This document shows positions 1 through 6,745 of a stretch of DNA of 31,228 nucleotides, piece by piece. Origin of the DNA: a virus; IMG/VR virus record IMGVR_UViG_3300005582_000060, positions 1-31,228 of that record; one strand, 5' to 3'. Every line of letters begins with the position of its first letter. Position 1 is the first letter of the stretch. Position numbers and translations under genes: made by a program. The notes below the pieces were generated by a model that saw only the letters and a program-made list of their open reading frames with translations, had not been told where the DNA came from and did not search any database.

Positions 1-41
1 GTCATAAACAGAATAACGATTCTGACCTCGCCCAATCCTTT

Positions 42-275
42 TTAATTTTTTAAGCATTTAATACTCCTTACATCGTAAAGTTTTTCAATAGCTTTTCTAT
101 TCAAAGGCAAAGTTACTGGTTCGCAAAGAGCATATACCCAGTTCCTTTCCCATCGCTCCAAGTGAATATTTGATACGCTAATACATCTCAAAATATTCTT
201 TTCATTATCTATGATGATCTCACCTTCATATGGATAGCCATCGCCAAGATTAGATATCTTATGTGTGTAATCCAT
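42..275 (-). CDS. Hypothetical protein, 77 aa
   Basis: Unrecognised. The ATG at 275 follows an AGGAGG site (286-291) at good spacing. The product mixes aromatic and charged residues (WERNW near residues 42-46) and shows no signal peptide or membrane helix. It is the last visible gene of the leftward operon that starts at the promoter at 1283-1313. A small inverted repeat (CAGAAT-AACG-ATTCTG, 9-24) lies beyond its stop but lacks a T-run, so I do not call it a terminator. Confidence 0.75.
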   Translation of the reverse strand: MDYTHKISNLGDGYPYEGEIIIDNEKNILRCISVSNIHLERWERNWVYALCEPVTLPLNRKAIEKLYDVRSIKCLKN

Positions 276-288
276 TTTGTAATACCTC

Positions 289-573
289 CTAAATAAGCGT
301 TTCTATCGCACAAAAGTGCCACGACCAACCAAAACCTTGCTCAATATAACACCCATGTTTCTCGGCAATCTTCTTGATAGCAGTCTTTATTTCTCGCCCA
401 TGCTGACCATTTAGAGCGTAATAAAGCTCGCCTTCGGCTACAAATACAACTTCGCCAAAGTGCATGGTGCTTTCTTTCTTTTGCCATTCCTCTGCGGTGT
501 ATACAGCAACATCACAATACTTAGATACAAACTTCTTTACATCTGCCAACAGTCTATCTCTAGTCTTAATCAT
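289..573 (-). CDS. Hypothetical protein, 94 aa
   Basis: Unrecognised. I chose the ATG at 573 (MIKTRDRLL) because AAGGAG sits 6-7 bases upstream; a longer version from 606 has no ribosome site and overlaps the upstream gene. The product reads as a small alpha/beta protein: charged N-terminal helix, strand-like FGEVVFVAEGELYYAL, a Lys-rich helix and an aromatic C-terminus (GFGWSWHF). It is third in its operon, 10 bases past the upstream stop. Confidence 0.75.
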   Translation of the reverse strand: MIKTRDRLLADVKKFVSKYCDVAVYTAEEWQKKESTMHFGEVVFVAEGELYYALNGQHGREIKTAIKKIAEKHGCYIEQGFGWSWHFCAIETLI

Positions 574-583
574 GTGATTCTCC

Positions 584-862
584 TTAAATGTAGTGATCTT
601 GTTCATATTGATTCATTACTCTTACTTGTCTTTCAATAGTGTTTAAACTACTTATTTTTAGTACGGCTTCGCCCTTCTTTCTTGGCACAACCCTAATGAT
701 AAATACTTCACCATCAGCATTGGACAAGTCTGCCATCTTACGAGCTTTATCTACACACTCATCAAGAGTGCCAGTCCATGATGGAGTTCGCAACCATCTG
801 CCATCCATCCAGCCATATTTACCTTCCTTAATAACTTTATGTGTCCATCGTCTGCGATCCAT
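584..862 (-). CDS. Hypothetical basic protein, 92 aa
   Basis: Unrecognised. The start at 862 (MDRRRWTHK) has an AAGGAG site 6 bases upstream; 36 extra in-frame codons upstream overlap the previous gene and have no site of their own. The N-terminus is rich in Arg, Lys and Trp, with a strand-like segment GEVFIIRVVPRKKG further on, so nucleic-acid binding is possible but unproven. Its stop codon lies inside the ribosome site of the next gene, which suggests coupled translation. Confidence 0.75.
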   Translation of the reverse strand: MDRRRWTHKVIKEGKYGWMDGRWLRTPSWTGTLDECVDKARKMADLSNADGEVFIIRVVPRKKGEAVLKISSLNTIERQVRVMNQYEQDHYI

Positions 863-872
863 GTTATTCTCC

Positions 873-1235
873 TTATAAAGTTGGGAAATCAATCCCATTT
901 TCTTCATCTGTCTGTCCATCTTCACCAATTTCGTTTGCATACTTCCAGATTGAATCTGCTTGTTCTTCAATCTGATCTATTGTTTTTTGAATAGTTTCTT
1001 CTGAGAAGTCTTCGTTATACTTAAGTTCAAAGACATCAGTTCCTTCGTCTGAACCTTCTACGATAGAACCAAGTTTAATGCCCCAGTCCTTAAATTCGAT
1101 CCAAGCACCACAACTTGTGTACTTGTATAAGTTTCTTTCGCATTGCTTTTCATCTTCAGCAGAAAAGAACTTCAATACTGTTTTAAAACCATCTTCATAT
1201 TGTTCGCTATATTCTTGTTCATGTTCTTCTATCAT
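873..1235 (-). CDS. Hypothetical acidic protein, 120 aa
   Basis: Unrecognised. A GGAG site lies 6 bases before the ATG at 1235. The protein is strongly acidic from end to end, with many Glu and Asp (EEHEQEYSEQYEDG at the start, GEDGQTDEENG near the end). Such small acidic phage proteins often act by binding host proteins or mimicking DNA, but nothing specific supports that here. It is the first gene after the promoter at 1283-1313. Confidence 0.75.
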   Translation of the reverse strand: MIEEHEQEYSEQYEDGFKTVLKFFSAEDEKQCERNLYKYTSCGAWIEFKDWGIKLGSIVEGSDEGTDVFELKYNEDFSEETIQKTIDQIEEQADSIWKYANEIGEDGQTDEENGIDFPTL

Positions 1236-1282
1236 TTCGCTCTCCTTGTATATTTAATACTGCGTGTTAAATCTCCATACTT

Positions 1283-1313
1283 ACTTATTCGTTTCACCAT
1301 CAATTTTATTTAG
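1283..1313 (-). promoter_or_regulatory. Repeated promoter motif, copy 1
   Basis: Reads CTAAAT-N15-ACGAATAAGT on the minus strand. This is the most divergent left block of the set, but the 15-base gap is kept. It lies about 50 bases upstream of the ATG at 1235 and would drive four genes (873-1235 to 42-275). Confidence 0.6.
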
Positions 1314-1579
1314 AAATATTGAGAAATTATATAAGAAACATGACCTTCTATACTTTCAAAGTTTCTCTTTAGAATATCTTTGGTCATATCTGTACTGTTT
1401 TCCCAAACATCTTCAGTCTCTTTTACTTCCTTAAGAAATAAAGCTGCATCATCCCCTTGTAGGTATACATTTGTTGTATTGTCAACTCTTTTTGATGCCT
1501 TAGAGTATAACCATAGGGTTACTGCATTACCACTATTAGGCCAGACAGTATAGATATAAGACTTTTGTTCTTTTTTCAT
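1310..1579 (-). CDS. Hypothetical protein, 89 aa
   Basis: Unrecognised. The ATG at 1579 has a GGAG site (AAGGAGATAGC) and directly follows the TAG of the upstream gene with one base between. It begins with a Lys-rich stretch, then YIYTVWPNSGNAVTLWLYSK, which looks like two beta strands, and ends in a helical, aromatic tail. It is the last gene of the operon from promoter copy 2, and its 3' end reaches into promoter copy 1. Confidence 0.75.
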   Translation of the reverse strand: MKKEQKSYIYTVWPNSGNAVTLWLYSKASKRVDNTTNVYLQGDDAALFLKEVKETEDVWENSTDMTKDILKRNFESIEGHVSYIISQYF

Positions 1580-1580
1580 G

Positions 1581-1745
1581 CTATCTCCTTATGTTTAATA
1601 ATATGTCTGAAATTTCAGAGTATTGTATTTCATTCAAAATTTCGGTTTCATCTGGATATAAGCACTCATTAAGCTCGTCATAGTTAGCCAAGCAATAACT
1701 AAGGACTACCCTTATAATTTCACGCTGTCTATCGGTTAAGTTCAT
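1581..1745 (-). CDS. Hypothetical helical protein, 54 aa
   Basis: Unrecognised. The ATG at 1745 follows AAAGGAG; the longer frame from 1787 lies inside the upstream gene and has no site. The product is nearly all helix (LTDRQREIIRVVLSYCLANY, then an acidic second half). Its pattern of an N-terminal helix, an acidic turn and a C-terminal ISDILLNI helix is like that of the 61-aa product at 2111-2296, so the two may be distant paralogs. It overlaps the upstream gene by 17 bases. Confidence 0.7.
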   Translation of the reverse strand: MNLTDRQREIIRVVLSYCLANYDELNECLYPDETEILNEIQYSEISDILLNIRR

Positions 1746-2118
1746 TGCTAACTCCTTTACTACTGGTAAGACAAAACAGAGGTTCAAGTTTCTTAAGTTC
1801 TTCGCTCAATACAACTTCCATATTCAATTCTTTAGCTACACGAATACCAAAATCAAAAACACAATAACAAGTACCTCTTGTGCTTCCATCTCTTGGTTTT
1901 TCTACTTTAAAACTAGTACCTAGTTTATCGCCATGAATATGAACATTTACAAATCCATCACTTATCCAAAGAACACCATCATCTGTAAGATGAGGCTTAG
2001 TTCCAGATCGATCTTTAATTGTGTATCTATTGGTGTTTCTATCAAGCCATAGGCTATGACCATTGCCACCATCATTAAAACAAAACTTCCAGTCGTATTG
2101 AACATTTTCTTTAATCAT
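1729..2118 (-). CDS. Hypothetical protein, 129 aa
   Basis: Unrecognised. I favour the ATG at 2118, which overlaps the upstream stop as ATGATTAA; a TTG two codons earlier (2124) is the alternative, and the ribosome site (AAAGG) is weak for both, suggesting coupled translation. The protein looks beta-rich, with GGNGHSLWLDRNTNRYTIKD and VLWISDGFVNVHIHGDKLG, then a Cys-containing core (GTCYCVFDFG) and a helical tail. It has no membrane segment. Confidence 0.7.
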   Translation of the reverse strand: MIKENVQYDWKFCFNDGGNGHSLWLDRNTNRYTIKDRSGTKPHLTDDGVLWISDGFVNVHIHGDKLGTSFKVEKPRDGSTRGTCYCVFDFGIRVAKELNMEVVLSEELKKLEPLFCLTSSKGVSNELNR

Positions 2119-2296
2119 TTGCAACCAGCCTTTCTAAAAGTTTATTTATTTCTGCAACATCATACTTATCTGCTACAAACTCTGTTTCTTCGTCATCCTC
2201 AAGTGCATCCAAAAAGTAGTTGGTAGCTTCAAGCAATATTTTTAATTGCCATATTGATAATGATACTGGTACTGTTTTATTCTGATTGTCTGCCAT
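2111..2296 (-). CDS. Hypothetical acidic helical protein, 61 aa
   Basis: Unrecognised. The ATG at 2296 follows AAGGAG. Two predicted helices (SIWQLKILLEATNYFLDAL and VAEINKLLERLV) flank a very acidic link (EDDEETEFVADKYD). It resembles the 54-aa product at 1581-1745 in size and pattern. The stop overlaps the next start by 8 bases. Confidence 0.7.
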   Translation of the reverse strand: MADNQNKTVPVSLSIWQLKILLEATNYFLDALEDDEETEFVADKYDVAEINKLLERLVAND

Positions 2297-2309
2297 GTTA
2301 CTCTCCTTG

Positions 2310-2582
2310 TTAAACTTTTAGTAAATTAATTGGTTCACCATTCAACACATGAGCTAACTCAAGTATTTTTGTAGAATATTTAATTTGTTCATTATATTTT
2401 TCATAAAACTCATTATCAAAATCTTTTTCTGTCATGAGGTCATATGCTTGGTATCCATCGCCTCTAAGGATGCCACAAATCATTTGATAGTCATTCGCAT
2501 TTAAATCTTCACGCAAGGCAAATATATCCCATGCCATTAACAAATTGGTTTTTTCATCTCTTGTAAACTTACTCTTGCTCAT
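2310..2582 (-). CDS. Hypothetical protein, 90 aa
   Basis: Unrecognised. The true start is most likely the ATG at 2582 (MSKSKFTRDEK), 6 bases after AAGGAG; the longer frame to 2687 would cover the promoter and leader hairpin. The product is mostly helical and soluble, with a Lys-rich N-terminus and an acidic middle (MTEKDFDNEFYEKYNEQ). It is first in the five-gene operon from promoter copy 2. Confidence 0.75.
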   Translation of the reverse strand: MSKSKFTRDEKTNLLMAWDIFALREDLNANDYQMICGILRGDGYQAYDLMTEKDFDNEFYEKYNEQIKYSTKILELAHVLNGEPINLLKV

Positions 2583-2610
2583 AGTAATCTCCTTGTTAGT
2601 CCAGCATCGT

Positions 2611-2633
2611 GAACTAAGGAACGCCCTTAGTCC
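2611..2633 (-). promoter_or_regulatory. Leader hairpin
   Basis: A 9-bp stem with one G-U pair (arms 2611-2619 and 2625-2633, five-base loop) lies in the untranslated leader between promoter copy 2 and the ribosome site of the 90-aa gene. No T-run follows, so it is more likely an RNA-stabilising or processing structure than a terminator. Confidence 0.4.
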
Positions 2634-2656
2634 ACGCAAAGCCGTTTCCCTTAACT

Positions 2657-2687
2657 TAGTATTCGTTTCACACTTCAAATTATTCAA
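2657..2687 (-). promoter_or_regulatory. Repeated promoter motif, copy 2
   Basis: Reads TTGAAT-N15-ACGAATACTA. It overlaps the last codons of the upstream gene (2684-2983) and stands about 75 bases before the ATG at 2582. It would drive 2310-2582 through 1310-1579. Confidence 0.65.
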
Positions 2688-2983
2688 TAATTATTTCCAA
2701 AAACTTGATCTTTAACTGTATACATAGAGTTATAAAATTCCCCATTAGGCACAGCTAAATTTAGATATGTAGCACCAGTCTTAAAACTCCGTATGTGCTT
2801 ATCATCAACAGGGTTATGTCCATCTACATAGATATACAGATTGGCACAATTGATAACGCCATGCTCATTCATTCTACCTCTAAGTATATGTAAGTATACT
2901 TTGTCCATATCTCTATAAGCAGGAGCGTTAAGTTCTTCTCTTTTGATTCTCCATTGGTTTCCTACCTGTTTGATTTCAATCAT
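2684..2983 (-). CDS. Hypothetical protein, 99 aa
   Basis: Unrecognised. The ATG at 2983 overlaps the upstream stop (TAATG) with GAGG ten bases before. The core CANLYIYVDGHNPVDDKHIR resembles CKSIFVYVQG (4704-5138) and CENLVIYRDD (5151-5618), each a Cys followed by a strand ending in Tyr and a charged turn. This gene may therefore be a shorter member of the same family. The C-terminus (YLNLAVPNGEFYNSMY) also echoes the GKFYN ending of the 144-aa protein. Confidence 0.75.
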   Translation of the reverse strand: MIEIKQVGNQWRIKREELNAPAYRDMDKVYLHILRGRMNEHGVINCANLYIYVDGHNPVDDKHIRSFKTGATYLNLAVPNGEFYNSMYTVKDQVFGNNY

Positions 2984-3147
2984 TAGATTTCATCCTCAAG
3001 AGTGCTTAATCTTTCATAAAGTTTTTCCAATTCTTTTTTGTACGGAGGGTCTATACCTTTGTTGCCAAGAACACTAAGTTCATAGCTTAAGCTATTAGCT
3101 ATCATGGATATTTCATCTGGTGTTAGCTGTACATTTACATTATTCAT
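2983..3147 (-). CDS. Hypothetical coiled protein, 54 aa
   Basis: A short gene, easy to miss. The ATG at 3147 follows GGGAG at nine bases, and the frame stays open to a TAA that overlaps the next ATG (TAATG). The product begins MNNVNVQLTPDEISMIAN and ends in a charged helix (KKELEKLYERLSTLEDEI) with heptad-like leucines. Its start overlaps the upstream stop by 8 bases, the usual linkage in this arm. Function unknown. Confidence 0.65.
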   Translation of the reverse strand: MNNVNVQLTPDEISMIANSLSYELSVLGNKGIDPPYKKELEKLYERLSTLEDEI

Positions 3148-3343
3148 CTTTGTGTACTCCCTTATATGTTTCTTTAATCTTAAGATTTAGCATGATGGCT
3201 ATGTCTTGCACATTTTCAGCCATAGAAGCAAAGCCTTCTTTAGAAGCATCCCAATGTCCATACTCGCCCTCTCTGCATGAATCGTGCAAAGTCTGGAGCA
3301 TACCTTTAAGCTTTTCTTTTTTTTCTTTAAACTGATCATTCAT
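3140..3343 (-). CDS. Hypothetical protein, 67 aa, tandem paralog
   Basis: Unrecognised, but clearly a paralog of the upstream gene at 3336-3584. Both start MNDQFKEK, both carry LKGM[LI]QTLHDSC and SKEGF[AS][AS]M, and both end with a MLNL[KR]IK segment. The ATG at 3343 follows GAAGGAG. Relative to its neighbour this copy gains three residues after MNDQFKEK and lacks about ten around the GKTYIHMY segment. The DNA of the two copies is similar, so the duplication looks fairly recent. Confidence 0.8.
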   Translation of the reverse strand: MNDQFKEKKEKLKGMLQTLHDSCREGEYGHWDASKEGFASMAENVQDIAIMLNLKIKETYKGVHKDE

Positions 3344-3584
3344 TTGTTTCTACTCCTTCGCATTTGGAAAACGCAAATTCTTGTTCAAGTGCTTTAATTC
3401 TCAAGTTTAACATATACATATGGATATATGTTTTTCCAAGTAATGTGACTATCTCTTGCAAATTTTTAACCATAGCAGAAAAGCCTTCTTTAGATGGTTC
3501 CCAAGATTCATACTTGATCTCTGTGCATGAATCGTGCAAAGTCTGAATCATACCTTTAAGTTTTTCTTTAAATTGATCATTCAT
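3336..3584 (-). CDS. Hypothetical protein, 82 aa, tandem paralog
   Basis: Paralog of the adjacent 67-aa gene (shared MNDQFKEK, LKGMIQTLHDSC, SKEGFSAM). The ATG at 3584 follows AAGGAG. The product appears helical, with one conserved Cys and a Trp-containing turn (YESWEPSKEGF). Function unknown; the stop overlaps the next start by 8 bases. Confidence 0.8.
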   Translation of the reverse strand: MNDQFKEKLKGMIQTLHDSCTEIKYESWEPSKEGFSAMVKNLQEIVTLLGKTYIHMYMLNLRIKALEQEFAFSKCEGVETNE

Positions 3585-3744
3585 GATTATTCTCCTTTTT
3601 AAATTTAGTTCTTAGTTCACTCAGAGTTAAACTTAAACGCCTGTTGTCTTGCCGAAAAATAAATAAACCAAATCCTTTAGCAGCTAGCCTATAGCCAATT
3701 GATTCCATGTAGTGCAAGCACTCGTTAAGTGTTATGACTTTCAT
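3577..3744 (-). CDS. Hypothetical basic protein, 55 aa
   Basis: Unrecognised. The start at 3744 (MKVITLNECL) has AAGGAG upstream; 14 further in-frame codons lie inside the previous gene. The protein is basic: helix LNECLHYMESIGYRLAAKG, strand FGLFIFRQ, then RRLSLTLSELRTKFKKENNHE. It is small enough to be a DNA- or RNA-binding factor, but no family is visible. It overlaps the upstream gene by 20 bases. Confidence 0.7.
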   Translation of the reverse strand: MKVITLNECLHYMESIGYRLAAKGFGLFIFRQDNRRLSLTLSELRTKFKKENNHE

Positions 3745-4051
3745 GTTTGCTCTCCTTGTAATTTTGAACTTTGTAGTAATTTTCATTTACATAAGGAAGA
3801 TCATCATCTTCATTGATAAGAGTTACAGAACTTGAATTAGCATTGTATGCGTAATCACCAATCTTTATTTTTCCTTTGCCTAACTTAAACATTTCCTTTT
3901 CAAGAATCACTCTAAGTAATCCCTTGCGGTCACTTACAACCCATTTTAAACCGCCAGCAATTTCTGTTAATTTTTCTTTAAGCAAAAAATTCTCTACTTT
4001 GCCATCAGAAAACTTACAAACAACTTGGCATCCAGTTACAAACTTGCTCAT
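3725..4051 (-). CDS. Hypothetical protein, 108 aa
   Basis: Unrecognised. The ATG at 4051 follows AGGAG. The sequence looks beta-rich with alternating hydrophobic residues (CQVVCKFSDGKVENFLL, GLKWVVSDRKGLLRVIL) and a Gly/Lys turn (KLGKGKIKIGDYAY). There is no membrane segment. It lies second in the seven-gene operon from promoter copy 3. Confidence 0.75.
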   Translation of the reverse strand: MSKFVTGCQVVCKFSDGKVENFLLKEKLTEIAGGLKWVVSDRKGLLRVILEKEMFKLGKGKIKIGDYAYNANSSSVTLINEDDDLPYVNENYYKVQNYKESKHESHNT

Positions 4052-4053
4052 GT

Positions 4054-4407
4054 TTATTCTCCTATGTAATCCATATCTAGTAATTTCATAACGCCATAAG
4101 TATGAACATTTTCTTCCCCATCATGCACAAACTCAATTTGTACTCTCACATATATGCCACCATCTTTATGAATAAGCTTTCGCCCACTTATATAGATATT
4201 GGTAGCTATCTCTGTAGTACCGAATGTGTATCCTGTTGGTAGATAAAAGTCTGCTTTATCCCAGTCTGAAGACTTGAGGCATTCGCCAAACTTCCAACCA
4301 TCAGCGTGAACATAATAGCCAACCTTGGCTTCAACCTTCCATCCATTGATCACTTTAAACTTCGGACAATCCTTTGGATTAAGTGCAATGCTCATTCTCT
4401 TTTTCAT
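4054..4407 (-). CDS. Hypothetical protein, 117 aa
   Basis: Unrecognised. Two in-frame ATGs compete: 4413 touches the AAGGAG directly, while 4407 has six bases of spacing, so 4407 is preferred. The protein looks beta-rich with many Tyr, Trp and Gly residues (NGWKVEAKVGYYVHADGWKFG) and a strand ATNIYISGRKLIHKDGG. First gene after promoter copy 3. Confidence 0.75.
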   Translation of the reverse strand: MKKRMSIALNPKDCPKFKVINGWKVEAKVGYYVHADGWKFGECLKSSDWDKADFYLPTGYTFGTTEIATNIYISGRKLIHKDGGIYVRVQIEFVHDGEENVHTYGVMKLLDMDYIGE

Positions 4408-4442
4408 TTCCATCTCCTTGGTTAAGTTTAATCTCCATACTT

Positions 4443-4473
4443 AGTTATTCGTACAAACTCAATTTTTATTCAA
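4443..4473 (-). promoter_or_regulatory. Repeated promoter motif, copy 3
   Basis: Reads TTGAAT-N15-ACGAATAACT, followed by AAGTATGGAG. It overlaps the 3' end of the upstream gene by a few bases and would drive the seven-gene run 4054-4407 to 2684-2983. Confidence 0.7.
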
Positions 4474-4690
4474 CTTTTTTTTCTTGCATACCGCCCAAAT
4501 TTTCAATGTCAAAAGTTGGGTTAGGCAAGAACCTAAATTGACCACTTCTAAAGTGACGAAGCTTTCCATCTACTTCAGAGACTATGGCGAAGACATCGTT
4601 TGAAAATGCCCCACCATCACGAACATATACAAGCAAGCCATATCCAAGATTGGTTTCTACTGGCATTGGATTTCTAAATTCGTACAACAT
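4466..4690 (-). CDS. Hypothetical protein, 74 aa
   Basis: Unrecognised. The ATG at 4690 follows AGGAG. It looks like a small beta-barrel-type protein with strands GYGLLVYVRDGG, DVFAIVSEVDGKLRHFR and QFRFLP. Its small size and beta pattern recall SH3-like folds, but this is only a guess. Last gene of the operon from promoter copy 4. Confidence 0.75.
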   Translation of the reverse strand: MLYEFRNPMPVETNLGYGLLVYVRDGGAFSNDVFAIVSEVDGKLRHFRSGQFRFLPNPTFDIENLGGMQEKKVE

Positions 4691-4703
4691 TTAATCTCCT
4701 AAG

Positions 4704-5138
4704 TTATGGAATATATTTTTGCATAATTGCATATTTACAATTATAAAACTTTCCATCATGTATATAGATTCGATCACTATTGCCCCAGTAACTTGCTTTT
4801 TTCATATCCTTTGGATCAACATCGTTTAGAAAAGGAATATGCGGGAAGCATCTTTTAATGATCGCAATCTTATTATCTTCCTTCTCGTTCCTACCTTGTA
4901 CATATACAAATATACTTTTGCAAGTAATTACATACTGGTATGTATCATTGAACTTGTACTCTGGTTTTCTTTTCTCAAGCCTTTTTTCTTCTTTGCATGA
5001 TTCAATACCTACAAGCTTGACATAGACATCTTCCATGTCTATCCAATCGGTTCTTGTGAGTCCATCCTTTTTCAAGGTTGTAATCTTATACCTATATGTA
5101 TTGCTTATACCGCTATACTCTTTTGTAAATGTAATCAT
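4704..5138 (-). CDS. Hypothetical protein, 144 aa, paralog of the 155-aa neighbour
   Basis: Unrecognised. The ATG at 5138 follows AAGGAG. It shares its layout with the upstream 155-aa product: a beta N-terminus, a Cys-strand block (ITCKSIFVYVQGRN) and a conserved stretch with a hydrophobic helix ending in CFP or IFP, then a Trp-Gly-Asn segment. It is very Lys-rich and likely soluble. The two are adjacent, so a tandem duplication that has since diverged fits best. Confidence 0.8.
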   Translation of the reverse strand: MITFTKEYSGISNTYRYKITTLKKDGLTRTDWIDMEDVYVKLVGIESCKEEKRLEKRKPEYKFNDTYQYVITCKSIFVYVQGRNEKEDNKIAIIKRCFPHIPFLNDVDPKDMKKASYWGNSDRIYIHDGKFYNCKYAIMQKYIP

Positions 5139-5150
5139 GTTTAGTTCTCC

Positions 5151-5618
5151 TTAAATAGAAATTGGTTCAATTGAAGACTTACAGCTAATAGAAGACGATG
5201 TATAGAACAGTTCTCTGCCAGAAGAAAAGATATTTAAGTTCTCGGCCTTGTCCATGTTTGTACCATTATGACCTACCCAGTTTGGTGCAACTCTTGGGTT
5301 ATATGATAATTTCATATGAGTATTTGGAAAAATCTTGTTTATATAGTTCATGTTTGCTCGCCCACCAGCAGTATCATCTCTGTAGATAACTAGGTTCTCA
5401 CACTCTACCCATGCACACACAGTCTTATTCGCCCCACATTTGATCTTTGTAGCTGTAGCCACATGATTGACCAACTTGGCATTAATCATCTGTATACACA
5501 CAGTAGATGGGTCGCAATAGAATGGCTTGCCACTCGGCTTATTAGGTGAAGCATCACCAGTAATTTGCCATTTCATGTAGTTTTCCCCTTTTGCCAAATG
5601 AAATCTTACCTTGTACAT
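5151..5618 (-). CDS. Hypothetical protein, 155 aa, paralog of the 144-aa neighbour
   Basis: Unrecognised. A near-perfect GGAGG lies five bases before the ATG at 5618. The sequence has five Cys and the block CENLVIYRDD followed by a helix ending KIFP, matching the 144-aa neighbour. The middle is rich in Gly, Asn and aromatic residues (NWVGHNGTN). A 12-bp leader hairpin lies just upstream at 5654-5686, between this gene and the previous one. Confidence 0.8.
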   Translation of the reverse strand: MYKVRFHLAKGENYMKWQITGDASPNKPSGKPFYCDPSTVCIQMINAKLVNHVATATKIKCGANKTVCAWVECENLVIYRDDTAGGRANMNYINKIFPNTHMKLSYNPRVAPNWVGHNGTNMDKAENLNIFSSGRELFYTSSSISCKSSIEPISI

Positions 5619-5653
5619 ATCGACCTCCTTAGTTATGTATATTGCCTAAACAG

Positions 5654-5686
5654 CCAACTACTAATTTAAAACTTATTAGTAATTGG
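5654..5686 (-). promoter_or_regulatory. Long intergenic hairpin
   Basis: Arms 5654-5665 and 5675-5686 form a 12-bp stem with one G-U pair around a nine-base loop. No T-run follows on the minus strand (CTGTTTAGGC), so it is not a typical intrinsic terminator. It sits between two genes of one operon and may be a processing or stability element. Confidence 0.5.
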
Positions 5687-5697
5687 ATTGTAAACCC

Positions 5698-6018
5698 CTA
5701 TTTAATAAGGCTTTGATCAACTAATGGATAACAATATTCGCCCAAATGACCATCTAGAACATCGGTAAAACCACCATGTGTAACCCTATAGATATTCTCA
5801 TAGCCAGCCATGCTAATGAAATTAATAGGTCTATCTTTAAACGCCCTCTTTAATGCTGCTACTGTTTGCTTGTATGTCTTGGGCTTGCACTCATCGCCCT
5901 TAAGACTCCATGAGGGTTTCCACCAATACTCAATCTGGTAGACAAGTTCTTGTTTGCCCTCAATGTTTAACTCAAGGTAGTTTCTAATACCACTAAGTTT
6001 ATATACATAAGCACCCAT
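5698..6018 (-). CDS. Hypothetical protein, 106 aa
   Basis: Unrecognised. The ATG at 6018 follows AAGGAAAG. The product is aromatic-rich (VYQIEYWWKPSWSLKG) with a basic helix (TVAALKRAFKDRPINF) and a Gly/Tyr-rich C-terminal half. It has no clear membrane helix. It may be a very diverged relative of the two downstream proteins (helix, then aromatic loop), but I cannot align it convincingly. Confidence 0.75.
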   Translation of the reverse strand: MGAYVYKLSGIRNYLELNIEGKQELVYQIEYWWKPSWSLKGDECKPKTYKQTVAALKRAFKDRPINFISMAGYENIYRVTHGGFTDVLDGHLGEYCYPLVDQSLIK

Positions 6019-6020
6019 GT

Positions 6021-6218
6021 TTACTTTCCTTGTTGTTTGTAGATTTCGTTTCTTCTTTTATCAGACTTATTTGCAAACCTTCTTGCTCTATTGCAAAGTT
6101 TTTGCCCATAGTCATTCTCATCAAAGTCAGGTTGAATGTAGACATCTTCTAAATGTCCAGCAAGCTCCTTAACCAAGTCGATCAACTTTTCCTCTGTCGT
6201 TTGTGGTTTTACATACAT
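6021..6218 (-). CDS. Hypothetical protein, 65 aa
   Basis: Unrecognised. The ATG at 6218 follows AAAGGAG. The first half is an acidic helical region (TTEEKLIDLVKELAGHLEDV), the second half basic (CNRARRFANKSDKRRNEIYK). This split charge is common in small phage binding proteins. First gene of the five-gene operon from promoter copy 4. Confidence 0.75.
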   Translation of the reverse strand: MYVKPQTTEEKLIDLVKELAGHLEDVYIQPDFDENDYGQKLCNRARRFANKSDKRRNEIYKQQGK

Positions 6219-6263
6219 CTTTCATTCTCCTTTGTGTTAGTGTTATCTTTCCTTGCCATACTG

Positions 6264-6294
6264 TATTATTCGTACCAAAACCAATTTTATTCAA
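6264..6294 (-). promoter_or_regulatory. Repeated promoter motif, copy 4
   Basis: Reads TTGAAT-N15-ACGAATAATA, then CAGTATGG. It stands about 45 bases before the ATG at 6218 and would drive 6021-6218 through 4466-4690. Confidence 0.7.
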
Positions 6295-6322
6295 TTTATT
6301 TTTAATATTTTTCCGTACTGTG

Positions 6323-6535
6323 CTACGGTTTAATTGCACCAAATGCGTTTTCTACCCCCTCAAAGCTAAACTCTACTGTTTTATGCCCATTTAATGACAT
6401 TATTTTCACCCCATTTTTAGTGACTATGACCAAAGAACTACCCTTGATCTTCCACACCCACACTTCCTCATTGGGCAAATTAGGGTTGTTAACAGACACT
6501 AAAAAGTTGTCAGGCACTAAACTTGTTTCTTGCAT
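6323..6535 (-). CDS. Hypothetical protein, 70 aa
   Basis: Unrecognised. I chose the ATG at 6535 (MQETSLVPDN) because a GGGGG run sits four bases upstream; a GTG at 6556 gives seven more residues but lacks a site. The product looks like a compact beta protein (EEVWVWKIKGSSLVIVTKNGVKIM). It has no copy of the repeated promoter directly upstream; read-through from promoter copy 5 is possible. Confidence 0.65.
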   Translation of the reverse strand: MQETSLVPDNFLVSVNNPNLPNEEVWVWKIKGSSLVIVTKNGVKIMSLNGHKTVEFSFEGVENAFGAIKP

Positions 6536-6689
6536 TTTTCCCCCATATTTATGCACTTTTTGACTGTTTATAACAACTAAAATTATTAATATTATCCTTA
6601 CTAATATACATAGGGCAGAGAGGCTTTTTTACTATAGCGTATTAGGTGAACTAACATGGTATAGGAAAGTGGCTTCCACGCAACAAGAT

Positions 6690-6705
6690 GTATAGTTTTG
6701 TATAC
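6690..6705. promoter_or_regulatory. Operator-like palindrome, site 1
   Basis: GTATAGTTTTGTATAC has complementary outer halves GTATA/TATAC six bases apart. The same sequence recurs exactly at 7094-7109 and with one change at 7074-7089. It lies between the genes at 6323-6535 and 6746-6916. The rest of this 210-base gap holds only a short GTGG-CTT-CCAC hairpin near 6670. Confidence 0.45.
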
Positions 6706-6745
6706 TTTGACATAAGTCCTTTGATACCATATGTTTACGGCTCAA

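Noticed and set aside
9-24. CAGAAT-AACG-ATTCTG hairpin as a terminator
   Set aside because: The stem is only six base pairs and no T-run follows on the minus strand.
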